The notes below the pieces were generated by a model. The model saw only the letters and a list, made by a program, of their open reading frames with translations, made no database searches and was not told where the DNA came from. Source: Myxococcales bacterium (GTDB lineage: Bacteria; Myxococcota_A; UBA9042; GCA-2863065). From it: a stretch of 34,584 nt of DNA. Location: positions 1 through 34,584 of the forward strand of contig JADMJS010000334.1 in the NCBI GenBank assembly GCA_018780435.1, in the 5' to 3' direction. The position numbers and the translations under genes are program-made. Shown here piece after piece: positions 8,905 to 18,200 of this stretch (position 1 is its first letter; each line of letters opens with the position of its first letter).

Positions 8905-9996
8905 CTAGCGCCTCGGCTTGGGCGGGGCTTTCAGGTGCTGAGAGAGGCCCTTGTAACGTCGGCGCTCTTGGGCCGCGGCCCCCGCGAAACGGAGGCGCTC
9001 CTGGGTCTCCTGCTCCGACAAGAGTCGGCGCCAGCCGGCGAAGCGCGCGGCGTCGAGCTCGCCGCTGTCGAGAGCGCCACGTAATGCACAACCCGGTTCG
9101 GTCTCGTGGCGGCAGCTCGTGAAGCGGCAGGTGGCGGCGAGATCATCGAGGTCGGAGTAGGCCTCGGCCACGCCCTCGTCGGCTTCCCATGGGGCGATCT
9201 CGCGCATGCCGGGGGTGTCGATGAGGAGTGCGCCCGACGCGAGGCTCACGAGCTCGCGGGAGGTCGTGGTGTGGCGTCCCTTGCCGTCGCTGCGCTTCAC
9301 GTCGCCCGTGAGCTGATGCTCGTCGCCAGCGAGGGCGTTGACCAGCGTGGACTTTCCGACGCCCGAGGAGCCAACGCAGGCGACGGTGAGTCCCGGGCGG
9401 CAAGCAGCGATGATCTCGTCCATCCCCGACCGGGCGCGGGGATTGGCGCCGTAGACCGGGACGTCTCCCGCGATCGCTCGTGCGGCGTCGAGCGCAGCGG
9501 CCGGGTCGGGGACGAGATCGAGTTTCGTGAGCACGATCGCGGGGCTGGCGCCGCCGGTACGCACCACGGCCAGATAACGCTCCAACCGTCGGGGGTTCAG
9601 GTCGCCGTCCGCCGAGGTGACGATGAGGACGAGATCGAGGTTGGCGGCGATGAGCTGGGGGAGCGTTTCATCGCCGGCTGCCTGGCGGACGAGAGTCGAG
9701 CGACGCGGGAGTACTCGGTCGACCTGTAGCCAGCCATCTCGCCCAGCGACGGGCGCTTCCGCCAAGACGACCCAGTCGCCGACGGTCGGGAGGACGAGGA
9801 CGCCCTGCCCCTCGAAGCGGAGCCGGCCGCGCGAGCGCGCGTGACGCGGCGGCCAAGCTCCTTGTACGAGCACGCCGCCGCGATCGCCGCGGATGACCCG
9901 GCAGACGCGGCCCGCGTCGAGTTCGGTAGAGGTGACGAGGGAAGCCCACTCGGCATCGAAGCCGAGCGCGGAGAGCGCAGTTGGAATCGCAATCAC
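8905..9996 (-). CDS. rsgA: Small ribosomal subunit biogenesis GTPase RsgA
   Basis: A 363-aa circularly permuted GTPase. An N-terminal OB-fold precedes the GTPase motifs in the order G4 (TKLDLV, about residues 157-162), G1/P-loop (GSSGVGKSTLVNAL, from about 209) and G3 (DTPGMRE). The C-terminal zinc finger is intact as C-x4-C-x-H-x5-C. This permuted order with the zinc site is diagnostic for RsgA/YjeQ, which checks the decoding centre of the maturing 30S subunit. The chosen start is GTG at 9996, overlapping the OsmC-like stop as GTGA; GTG 10038 would add 14 residues inside the upstream gene and give a less usual N-terminus. It is the last gene of a minus-strand cysM-osmC-rsgA operon and faces the kinase gene. 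Confidence 0.93.
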   Translation of the reverse strand: MIAIPTALSALGFDAEWASLVTSTELDAGRVCRVIRGDRGGVLVQGAWPPRHARSRGRLRFEGQGVLVLPTVGDWVVLAEAPVAGRDGWLQVDRVLPRRSTLVRQAAGDETLPQLIAANLDLVLIVTSADGDLNPRRLERYLAVVRTGGASPAIVLTKLDLVPDPAAALDAARAIAGDVPVYGANPRARSGMDEIIAACRPGLTVACVGSSGVGKSTLVNALAGDEHQLTGDVKRSDGKGRHTTTSRELVSLASGALLIDTPGMREIAPWEADEGVAEAYSDLDDLAATCRFTSCRHETEPGCALRGALDSGELDAARFAGWRRLLSEQETQERLRFAGAAAQERRRYKGLSQHLKAPPKPRR

Positions 9997-10442
9997 TCGG
10001 ACGCCGGCGAGCCGGCGGGTCCGTCCGAGAGCTCGCACGTCGTCGTGAACGCGACACTGCCCCGGAGCATGTGGGAGACCGAACAGTATTTCTCCATCGA
10101 GAGCGCGACGGCGCGTTCGAGCTTGTCGAGGCTGAAGTCGCCAGCACCGATCCAGCGGAGGTGGATGGCGGTGAAGACGGCGGGGATGGCGTCGGCGCGG
10201 GTCCCTTCGACCTGGACTTCGAGGCGGTCGATCCGGTGGCGACCCTTCTCCAGGATGAGCTGGACGTCCACCGCGCTGCAGCTCGCGAGGCTCAGGAGCA
10301 GGGCCTGCATCGGGCGCACGCCGTCGTCGGACGGCCCGATGTCGGGTGGGCCCGAGAGTAGAATCGAGCGTCCTGCGTCGTTTGTGCCGCGGTACTGCGC
10401 GCCGTGGAGCCGCTCGAGAGTGACCTTCATCGGAGGGGCCAT
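9993..10442 (-). CDS. OsmC family protein
   Basis: A 149-aa protein with the OsmC/Ohr fold signature. One conserved cysteine, Cys55, lies in LLLSLASCSAVDV, and the second, Cys120, in SMEKYCSVSHML. In OsmC-type thiol peroxidases these two cysteines reduce organic hydroperoxides. The YCSVSHML version is typical of the YhfA-like branch whose substrate is less clear. Length fits the family. The start ATG 10442 has a GGAG about eight bases upstream, within the end of cysM, and the stop overlaps the rsgA start, so the three genes are coupled. Placement beside cysteine synthase suggests a link with sulfur or thiol metabolism, but that is only context. Confidence 0.88.
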   Translation of the reverse strand: MAPPMKVTLERLHGAQYRGTNDAGRSILLSGPPDIGPSDDGVRPMQALLLSLASCSAVDVQLILEKGRHRIDRLEVQVEGTRADAIPAVFTAIHLRWIGAGDFSLDKLERAVALSMEKYCSVSHMLRGSVAFTTTCELSDGPAGSPASE

Positions 10443-10445
10443 CGT

Positions 10446-11336
10446 TCAGGCTCCAAAGAGGGTGGAGGAGAGGTAGCGATCGCCACGGTCGCAGAGGATG
10501 CAGACGAGGACACCCTGCTCGAGGGTCCTGCCCAGCTCCACCGCGGCGAGCGTCGCGCCACCCGAGCTCATGCCGACGCAGAGGCCGAAGTCGCGCGCGA
10601 GCTTCCGGGTCATGTCGACGGCGGCAGGTTCGGTGACGTCGAGGTAGCTGTCGACCCGAGACGCCTCAAATATCTTGGGGAGGTAGGCTTCGGGCCAGCG
10701 GCGGATGCCCGGGATCCTGGCGCCGTCGGCCGGCCGTACGCCGACGATCTGCACGTCCGAACGCTGGCTCTTGAGGAACCGCGAGACGCCCATGATCGTG
10801 CCGGTCGTCCCCATCGAGGACACGAAGTGGGTCACCCGACCGGCGGTGTCGCGCCAGATCTCGGGGCCGGTCGTCTCCTCGTGCGCGCGCCAATTGTCGG
10901 GGTTGGAGAACTGATCGAGCATCGTATAGCCACCTTCAGCCACCTTGGCACGGGCATAGTCGATGCTGCCTTCCATGCTGAGCTTGGCGGGGGTCAACGT
11001 GACCTTCGCGCCATAGGCCTCCATGCCTTTGACACGTTCACGGGTCGCGTCTTCGGGCATGACGAGCTCGATGGGGATGCGCTTCATGGCCGCGATCATG
11101 GCGAGCCCGATCCCGGTATTGCCGCTGGTCGGCTCGATGAGGCGTACGCCCGGTTGAAGCTCACCGCGCGCCTCGGCCCGAAGGATCATCGAGCGGGCCG
11201 GTCGGTCCTTCACGCTCCCACCGGGGTTGTTGCCCTCCATTTTCCCGAAGAGGTGGACTCCCTTCCGGCCGATGAGCGGGCTCAGGTCGACGAGAGGGGT
11301 GTTTCCGATGAGGTCGAGCGGACTCAGGGCGTTCAT
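10446..11336 (-). CDS. cysM: Cysteine synthase, CysM type (PLP-dependent)
   Basis: A 296-aa fold-type II PLP enzyme, close to the usual length for CysM (about 300). The PLP lysine is Lys43 in NNPGGSVKDRPA; the substrate loop is EPTSGNTGIGLA and the phosphate-binding loop SSMGTTGTIMG. The stretch ARIPGIRRWPEAYLPKIF and the Arg-containing MEGNNPGG loop are typical of CysM (O-acetylserine sulfhydrylase B, which can use thiosulfate or other sulfur donors) rather than CysK. The start at 11336 (MNALSPLDLIGNTPLV) fits the family; the frame is open 38 codons further upstream, but those residues are arginine-rich and unlike the family. The OsmC-like gene follows three bases later. It leads the three-gene minus-strand operon. 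Confidence 0.92.
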   Translation of the reverse strand: MNALSPLDLIGNTPLVDLSPLIGRKGVHLFGKMEGNNPGGSVKDRPARSMILRAEARGELQPGVRLIEPTSGNTGIGLAMIAAMKRIPIELVMPEDATRERVKGMEAYGAKVTLTPAKLSMEGSIDYARAKVAEGGYTMLDQFSNPDNWRAHEETTGPEIWRDTAGRVTHFVSSMGTTGTIMGVSRFLKSQRSDVQIVGVRPADGARIPGIRRWPEAYLPKIFEASRVDSYLDVTEPAAVDMTRKLARDFGLCVGMSSGGATLAAVELGRTLEQGVLVCILCDRGDRYLSSTLFGA

Positions 11337-11455
11337 GCCAAGGAGGCTGCCGTGGCCGGGCTCGGAACTCAAGAGCGAAACGCGCGAAGTCCACTGCGAG
11401 CGGCGTCGATCCATCCGCAGCTTAGATGTTCTGACTCCGAGTGATAGCATGGGGG

Positions 11456-11477
11456 CTGGCGTCGGGAGTCACGCCAG
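11456..11477. promoter_or_regulatory. Inverted repeat upstream of the 1021-aa lipoprotein gene
   Basis: CTGGCGT (11456-11462) and ACGCCAG (11471-11477) are exact reverse complements with an 8-nt loop. The octamer TCACGCCA occurs at 11469-11476 and again at 11498-11505. The site lies about 70 bases upstream of the ATG at 11547 and could be an operator or leader hairpin. No convincing -35/-10 pair was found. Confidence 0.3.
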
Positions 11478-11546
11478 TAGCAGGCAAGCAGGGGCCGTCA
11501 CGCCACTTGGCTCGTGTCGGTCCCGTGGGAAGTACAGGAGGGTTCC

Positions 11547-14500
11547 ATGAAGAGAACGAAGTTGCGGCTCACGCTCGCAGTCGGTGTCGTCGTCTCGCTG
11601 ATGGCAGGGTGCCACGAAGACGACGCGCTCGGCGGGCTCGACGCCGCCACGAGCGATGTCTCAGTCCCGGGTGACGGGATCATATTGCCGCCGGATGGCC
11701 TCGTGACACCGGATATCCCCATCGTCGAAGAGGACGGCGGACCGGACACGAACGTCCCAGAGGATGTCTCAGCGGATGTCGCCGAGGACACCACGATTGA
11801 TCCGGACGCGGTCGCCGAGACCCCCTGCAACGTGGCTGCCGACTGCGCCGCTCTCATCGCGGACCGCCCGTGCGTCATCGCCGTCTGTAACGTCGCCACC
11901 AAGCTCTGCGAAGTCGGCGCCACGAAGGAGGGTGCCCCCTGCGACGATGGTGACGCCTGTACCGCGGGCACCTTCTGTGACCAGGGCGTATGTTCCGCCG
12001 AGAAGGCCGTCACGATCACGTGCTCCGACTTCAATCCATGCACCGATAACGTCTGCGACCCTGCCGTGGGTTGCGTCGCCACGAACAACACGGCGACGTG
12101 CAGTGACGGCAATACCTGCACGGAAAACGATCAGTGCGCGGGCGGCGATTGCGCCGGTGACGCCACCGTGAGCTGCGGTTGTGCGCTCGACTCGGACTGC
12201 GCGCAGTTCGACGACACCGACCTCTGCAACGGCACGCTCGGCTGTGTCGCTGGGCAATGCGCGGTACTGCCCGAGAGCGTGGTCACGTGTCCGTCGCTCC
12301 CCGGCCTTGAGAACTCGTGCGTGACGCTCGGATGCGAGCCCTCACTCGGGAAGTGCGTCGTCGGCCTCGCGCCGGTCGGCGCCAACTGTGACGACGGCGA
12401 TCCGTGTACGCTCGCCGAGTCATGCGATGCAGCCGGCGGCTGCACGCCGGTCGGCGACGCCGTGTGTGAGTGCAGCACAGACGCCGACTGCGCGGAGTTC
12501 AACGACGACAACCTCTGCAACGGCGTCCAGAAGTGTGTCGCCGGACAATGCGGCGTGGACACGGCCTCGGTGGTGACCTGCCCCACGCCGGACGAGGGGA
12601 CCTGTGCGATCCCGTCGTGCAACCCCGCCACGGGCGCGTGTGACGCGAAGCCGGTCGATGATGGCCTCTCCTGCAACGATCTCGACGCCTGTACCCTCGG
12701 GGACGCGTGCGACGCGGGCGCTTGTAAGCCCGGTGCCGCCGTGGACTGCAATGATGGCGACGCGTGCACGCTCGATGCCTGCGACGCCATCATCGGCTGC
12801 ACCCACCTGGTTCTGCCCGAGTGCCTCGTGAAGGAGTGCGCCGTGGACGCCGACTGCGAAGACGGCGTCGCGTGCACGGTCAACACCTGCGACGAGCTCG
12901 GTGTGTGCCAGAGCCTCAACACCGCCGAGTGCGGGACGACGTGCAATCAGGTCGCGGATTGTCCGATCCTCGACGAGTGCCACACGACCGAGTGCGTGGT
13001 GACGCCGGGGGCCCCCGGGGTCTGCCAGTACACGGCCATCCCCGGCTGCGGCACGCCGACGTGCACCGCCGACGCCGACTGCGTGACCGACGCCGTGTGC
13101 TTCATCGGCATCTGCGACCCGACGCTCGGCTGTCTGCTCGCCGCCGATCCGGCGTGCGCGCCGGGCTGTGCCTTCGACACCGACTGCGCCGACGACGACA
13201 CCTGCACGGCGGATGTCTGCGACGAGACGGGGACCTGTCAGCACCTGGTCGATCCGAGCTGCGGCGGGACGCCCTGCACGGTCGACACGGAGTGCGATGA
13301 CGGCGACGCGTGCTCCGAAGACTTCTGCGATGGCGTCGTGTGTCAGCACGCCGCGATCCCCGATTGTGGCTTCGCCACCTGCACGAGCGCCCTAGAGTGC
13401 GACGATGGCCAGCCCTGCTCGGTGGACACGTGTACGCCGACGCTCGGATGCGTTCACCAGCTGCTCCAGGGCTGTGGCGGCGAGAAGTGCACGACCGCCG
13501 CGAGCTGCGACGACCAGAACCCCTGCACCAACGACGTGTGCACGACCAGTGGCACGTGCAACAACAACGCGATCCCCGGCTGTGGCGACGGCGAATGTAC
13601 GGTGCTCGCTGACTGCAACGACGGCAACCCGTGCACGACGGACCTGTGTGATGGTGGCACGTGCGGTCACGTGACGGTTGACGGCTGCAAGCCCGATGGC
13701 GCCTGCACCAAGAACTCGGATTGCAACGATCTCGACGCCTGCACGGTCGACTTCTGCTCTCAGGGTTTCTGCGGCAACGTTCCAGTGGCCGGGTGCGCCG
13801 GCGGCGCCTGCCAGAATGCGACCGATTGTGACGACGGTGATGCGTGCACGGCGGACTCCTGCGAGAAGAAGGTGCTGTGCGTCCACAATCCGCTCCCCGG
13901 ATGTGGCGGGATCAGCTGCACCACGAACGGCGACTGCACGGATTCCAATGGCTGCACCATCGATCAATGCAACGGCGGCGTGTGTTCGGTGAAGCTGCTG
14001 AACCACTGTGGCGGCCTCGCATGCACGACCAAGGAGGACTGCAACGACCAGGACACCTGCACGACCGACATGTGCATGAATGGCGCCGTCTGCGGCCACG
14101 TCCTCAAGGGCAAGGCGTGCAAGCTGGCGGGCGTCGATACGTGCCAGAAACCCGCCGACTGTGACGACGCTGACGCGTGCACGATCGACGCCTGCAAGAA
14201 GTCCGGCGCGCTGAAGATCTGCACTCACACCCCGTCGACCACACCACAGTGTTCGGGCGGGACCAAGTGCAACCAGGCCAAGGACTGCGACGACAGCGAC
14301 CCTTGCACCATCGACGCGTGCACGGGCACGGGTCAGAACAAGGCGTGCGAGAACACGCCCAGCGCCGACCCGGCGTGTGTTCCGCCCCCGGCGTGCATCA
14401 CGGACGTCGACTGCGACGACGCTGAGTTCTGCACCGCCGATCTCTGCGACGTCGCGACCGGCGCCTGCAGCAACGTCGCCAAACCCGGCTGCACCGACCC

Positions 14501-14612
14501 CATCCCGGTCGCGTGCATCGCCGACCTCGACTGCGCCGACGCGGAGGCCTGCACGCTCGACCTCTGCGTCGGCAGCGTGTGCATCCACCCGGTCGATCCG
14601 CTCTGCCCGTAA
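11547..14612 (+). CDS. Giant cysteine-rich lipoprotein with CTDC-like repeats (1021 aa)
   Basis: A secreted lipoprotein: a lipobox-like SLMAGC at residue 22, then an acidic Asp/Pro/Glu-rich linker of about 70 residues. The rest is cysteine-rich; I count 147 Cys. After a first part with two copies of a larger module (marked by DLCNGTLGC and NLCNGVQKC), the protein becomes a tandem of roughly 35-aa units. These have spacing C-x4-C-x5-C-x5-C-x4-C-x4/6-C-x7 and a core like CDDGDACTxDxC. This resembles the CTDC repeat of Dictyostelium extracellular proteins (PF00526-type). Acidic Asp-Gly-Asp loops suggest calcium or metal binding, and the even cysteine count per unit suggests full disulfide pairing; both are inferences. 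AGGAGG (11536-11541) sets the start. It is alone on the plus strand between cysM and a repeat region. The specific function is unknown; a surface adhesin or matrix role is plausible. Confidence 0.88.
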   Translation: MKRTKLRLTLAVGVVVSLMAGCHEDDALGGLDAATSDVSVPGDGIILPPDGLVTPDIPIVEEDGGPDTNVPEDVSADVAEDTTIDPDAVAETPCNVAADCAALIADRPCVIAVCNVATKLCEVGATKEGAPCDDGDACTAGTFCDQGVCSAEKAVTITCSDFNPCTDNVCDPAVGCVATNNTATCSDGNTCTENDQCAGGDCAGDATVSCGCALDSDCAQFDDTDLCNGTLGCVAGQCAVLPESVVTCPSLPGLENSCVTLGCEPSLGKCVVGLAPVGANCDDGDPCTLAESCDAAGGCTPVGDAVCECSTDADCAEFNDDNLCNGVQKCVAGQCGVDTASVVTCPTPDEGTCAIPSCNPATGACDAKPVDDGLSCNDLDACTLGDACDAGACKPGAAVDCNDGDACTLDACDAIIGCTHLVLPECLVKECAVDADCEDGVACTVNTCDELGVCQSLNTAECGTTCNQVADCPILDECHTTECVVTPGAPGVCQYTAIPGCGTPTCTADADCVTDAVCFIGICDPTLGCLLAADPACAPGCAFDTDCADDDTCTADVCDETGTCQHLVDPSCGGTPCTVDTECDDGDACSEDFCDGVVCQHAAIPDCGFATCTSALECDDGQPCSVDTCTPTLGCVHQLLQGCGGEKCTTAASCDDQNPCTNDVCTTSGTCNNNAIPGCGDGECTVLADCNDGNPCTTDLCDGGTCGHVTVDGCKPDGACTKNSDCNDLDACTVDFCSQGFCGNVPVAGCAGGACQNATDCDDGDACTADSCEKKVLCVHNPLPGCGGISCTTNGDCTDSNGCTIDQCNGGVCSVKLLNHCGGLACTTKEDCNDQDTCTTDMCMNGAVCGHVLKGKACKLAGVDTCQKPADCDDADACTIDACKKSGALKICTHTPSTTPQCSGGTKCNQAKDCDDSDPCTIDACTGTGQNKACENTPSADPACVPPPACITDVDCDDAEFCTADLCDVATGACSNVAKPGCTDPIPVACIADLDCADAEACTLDLCVGSVCIHPVDPLCP

Positions 14613-14622
14613 TCGGTCCGAG

Positions 14623-14651
14623 GCCCCGGCGTGGCGAGACCGCGCCGGGGC
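14623..14651 (+). terminator. Probable terminator hairpin after the 1021-aa lipoprotein gene
   Basis: GCCCCGGCG (14623-14631) pairs perfectly with CGCCGGGGC (14643-14651) across an 11-nt loop, starting 10 bases after the stop codon. The stem is strong, but the following sequence is C-rich rather than T-rich. Confidence 0.45.
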
Positions 14652-14692
14652 TCCCCCTCGCCTCAGACTCCCCCTTTCAGTGGTCTCGCCGG

Positions 14693-15050
14693 GTGCCGGC
14701 GTCAGCCGGAGCTGACGCCGAGCTATCAGCGGTCGGCGGTCAGCGGTCAGCCCGGCGATGACACAGAATCGCCGCGCCACTGTAGAGAGCTCGGCCGGCC
14801 GAGGCCCGAAGCTGACCGCTGACGGCTGAAAGCGGATAGCCATTCTGCAGCGCTTTGCGAACCGCCGGCAGTGCCGGCGTCAGCCGGAGCTGACGCCGAG
14901 CTATCAGCGGTCGGCGGTCAGCCCGGCGAGGACACAGAATCGCCGCGCCGCGGTAGAGAGGTCGGCCGGCCGGGGCCCGAAGCTGACCGCTGACGGCTGA
15001 AAGCGGATAGCCATTCTGCAGCGCTGAGCCACTCGCCGGCACCGCCGGCA
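14693..15050. repeat. Two head-to-tail copies of a 178-bp noncoding repeat
   Basis: Copy 1 (14693-14870) and copy 2 (14871-15050) are near-identical. Copy 2 lacks one 7-bp AGCGGTC-type step near its start and differs in the spacer before the shared ending ACCGCCGGCA. Each copy opens with a perfect hairpin (GGCGTCAG, 6-nt loop, CTGACGCC; 14698-14719 in copy 1). Each also carries opposing arms built from CAGCGGTCAGC and GCTGACCGCTG about 75 bp apart, so the unit can fold into a larger stem. This looks like a REP/MITE-like mobile or structural repeat. The segment fills most of the 608-bp gap between two lipoprotein genes. The remainder, 15051-15220, shows nothing recognisable. Confidence 0.75.
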
Positions 15051-15220
15051 GAAGCCCTCGGAACCGAGTCCGTCATGAGTGCCGAAGTGTCCTCTCGGCC
15101 GACCGGTGCCCGGGCTGTCAGCTCACCGCCGCACGCTGACCGCAGAAGGCCAGCATGAAGCGTCGACCGGTGTATCCCAGGCCGTGCGACATCCACCGCG
15201 GCGCTGGGACAACCTCGCGA

Positions 15221-18200
15221 TCAGAAGTTGGTCGGCATCGCGGCGCCCTCGGAGCCTGACCCGCCGGCCTGGCCAAGGGAGAAGCCGCCCTTGCCGCCCG
15301 AGCCGCCCGCGCCGTCCTGAAGGAAGTCGTTCATGAGCTTCCAGCTCGGGGCGCCCAAACCGCCTGCGACATAGATGCCGAAGGACGGACCGCCGCAGCC
15401 GCCGCCACCGCCGCCGCCGTTGCCACCATTGCCGCCGTTGCCGCCTTTGCCGCCCTCGTAAGCGGGGTACGTCGGCTCGGGAGGATCGAAGTCCCCACCC
15501 GCCTTGCCTCCGAGCGCGCCCGGGCCACCCGCGCCGCCGGTGCCGGCGTTGCCGCCGTCGCCGCCGTCACCGCCAGAGCCACCGATGAGCTGGTTGCCGT
15601 CGATGACAGGCAGTGTCACCGCGGGGGTGGTGTAGACGATGAAGATGCCAAACGCGCCACCGCCGCCAGTGCCGGAGCTGCCGCCGGTACCACCGCAGGC
15701 GCCGCTGCCGCCGCCCCCGCCCGTGCCGCCGAGGTTGTCCGCGCCGAAGCCCTTGGACGTGCAGCTCGTATGGACGAACGCACCGCCACCGGAGCCACCG
15801 CCGCCGCCGCCCGAGCCAGCACCACCCGAACCGCCGTTCCCGCCGGCAGAGGGGACCCATTGACCAGCAATCACGGACCCATCGAGGTCGTCGCAGCCGA
15901 CACCACTCTGTCCGGAGTCGCCGTTCGGGCCGTCGTCGCCGGCGAGACCTTCGACGGGCCCGAAGGTGGCGAAGCCGAGGCATTGGAATGCCTGGTGGAA
16001 GACGTCACGACCCGCGCTACCACCGACCACGGTCGGTCCTGCAGGCCCCATTCCGGATTGGCCGAACTCCTCGGCGAGAGGCAGTCGCGTCACGTCGCCA
16101 TCGAAGCCCGGGCACGCTCGCAAGCCGCCCGCGCCACCATCGGTGGCAACAGCGCCGCATTGGCCGTCTCCGCCAACGCCACCCGGGGAGTGGTTCGCGG
16201 CCGAACAGAAGTGCTCCTCGACGTTGTAGGTCACGAGCAGGTCCAGTGCGTCGAGCCCGGCGCTGCCCGTGGCGCCATCGGCACCATCGATGCCGTCGAC
16301 GCCGCGGCCGCCCTTGCCTCCGGAACCCCCGACGACGACGTTGTTCGAGATCCGAACGGAGGCGTTGGAGTCTCGAACGTAGATTGCGTACGAGGACTGG
16401 CCCGGCGTCTTCACATTCGCACCGAAGACGGTGAACCCGTCGAAGATCGCGGTGCCAGGACCGACGAGATCGATGGCGTTGACGCCGCCGGGCGCCGCGG
16501 CGGTCGGCGGGGCCGAGAGGATCGCGCTCTCTTGCTTACGCGGATCGCGCCGCGTGTAGTCGGCGCTGTAGCCACCGTAGACCGCAACGGCCGAGCGAAG
16601 AATCACGCTCTCGGAGTAGACGCCGGTCGAGACCAGCACGTCACGCTTGCCGAGGGTGCGGGCCGCTTCAATACCAGCCTGAATGGTGCGCTTCGGGAAC
16701 TTGCGAGTACCGGGGTTCAGGTCGTCTCCGGACTTCGTCACGAAGATCGAGTTGTTCACCTCACCGTCGATACCATCGCAGTTCGCGTCGACTCCCAGCG
16801 GATCGGGGAAGTCGGTCGGCTGCGGATCACAACACTCGCAACCGTCGGTCGGGTTGGCGTTCAGGTCGAAGCAATTGCCAGAACACGTGAGCGAGCAGAC
16901 GGGCGGCTCGACGAAGGTGTTGCAGGAGCCCGCGCCGCCCGGGAAGGTGAGCAGCGTACAGTCGTTACCACAGCCGCCACACGCCTCGTCGGATACGTAG
17001 CTCCCTTGATCGTCGGCGAAGCCTTCGTCGGTCTCACCGTCGCAGTCGTCATCGAGGAAGTTGCAGCTCTCCGCCGGCAACTTGCAATCGCCCCAGCCCT
17101 GAGTGCCGCACTTGGCGAGGCCAAGACAGGCGCCCGCGCCGTTCGGGCTCGCGACCGAACAAGAGCGCTGAATGCCGGACTGACTGCCGTCGCACGTGCA
17201 GCTCCCCGTATCCGGGAGGCAGTAGCCACCGATACCGGTGTCGCAGGTATAGCCCGACGGACACCCGCCCGCGGAGTCGCACTTGTTCGAGCAGAAGGTC
17301 CCCTCATCGATGTTGAGGCAGCGGGCGCCCGACCCGATGCACTCGGAGTCGGAGACGCACGGGTCGCAGAGGCCGATGCTGTCGGAGAGACACGTGAGAG
17401 GACCCGCCGGGTAGTAGCCCGGATCGCATTGGTCCACCACACAGCGCACGGCGCCGGAGGACTCGTCGCATTTCGCGGTCGCATTGGGGATGGAGGCGTC
17501 GCAGCTCACACCGCAAGCGCCACAGTGGTTCAAGCCGACGTACGCGCCTGACGCCGAACGGAAGTCCTCGTCGACACCGCCCTCGCAGTCGTCGTCGAGC
17601 CCGTTGCAGGTCTCGAGCGCTGGCGTCTTGGCCGGGCAGACCCAACCGCCCGCTCCTTGGCAGGACCACTGTGCCTTGCAGAGGCCCGCGTCGTTCTCGA
17701 CCGTGCACTCGGGCCCCGGCGGCACCACGTTCTCGTCGACCAGTCCATCGCAGTTGTCGTCGAGTCCGTTGCAGGTCTCGGCGGCGGGGACGGTGGCGGT
17801 GCATTCGCTCCAACCCAGAACCGCGCACGTCTGAGAGCCGAAGCACACACCGGACGCGTTCTGCTCGACGCAGGTTCGGATCTCGCCCGCGTCACCCGGT
17901 AGACACGTGCAGGAATTGCTTGTCGGGAGACAGCGTCCCGCGCTGCAAGCAAAACCGGGCGTGCAGTCGGCGTCGGTGCCGCAAGACGACGTACAACGTT
18001 TGACCCCGTCGATGGTCGTGCACTGCCCACCGGCCAGCCCGGCACAATGGGAGTCGCCACCACACGGGGAACACGGCGTCGCGCCGAACGTCGAGACGCA
18101 GATCCCGCCGAAGTCGGTGGCGAGCTGATAACCCGGCGCACACGACGTGGCGATGCACCGCGGCACGCCCTCGACGAGGGAGCAGGAGGTGGCTGTCGCG

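Noticed and set aside
9997..10038. Longer RsgA start at GTG 10038
   Set aside because: It would add an arginine-rich 14-residue piece inside the OsmC-like gene; GTG 9996 gives a 4-bp overlap and a usual RsgA N-terminus.
13392..14843. 483-codon minus-strand open frame over the end of the 1021-aa lipoprotein gene and the repeat region
   Set aside because: It runs through the noncoding repeat and antisense to a well supported gene; composition is that of a shadow frame.
14740..15042. 100-codon minus-strand frame in the 178-bp repeats
   Set aside because: Its two similar halves only reflect the DNA duplication. The reading resembles SAVSGQ-type spurious proteins and has no start signal.
14693..15050. 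Possible CRISPR array
   Set aside because: Only two long units lie head to tail with no unique spacers of regular length and no cas genes nearby.
15770..17551. 593-codon plus-strand open frame antisense to the MopE-type lipoprotein gene
   Set aside because: It is Arg/Ala/Val-rich with no domain, and runs opposite a clear coding frame with repeats and a lipoprotein signal. Long antisense frames are expected in GC-rich genes with codon bias.
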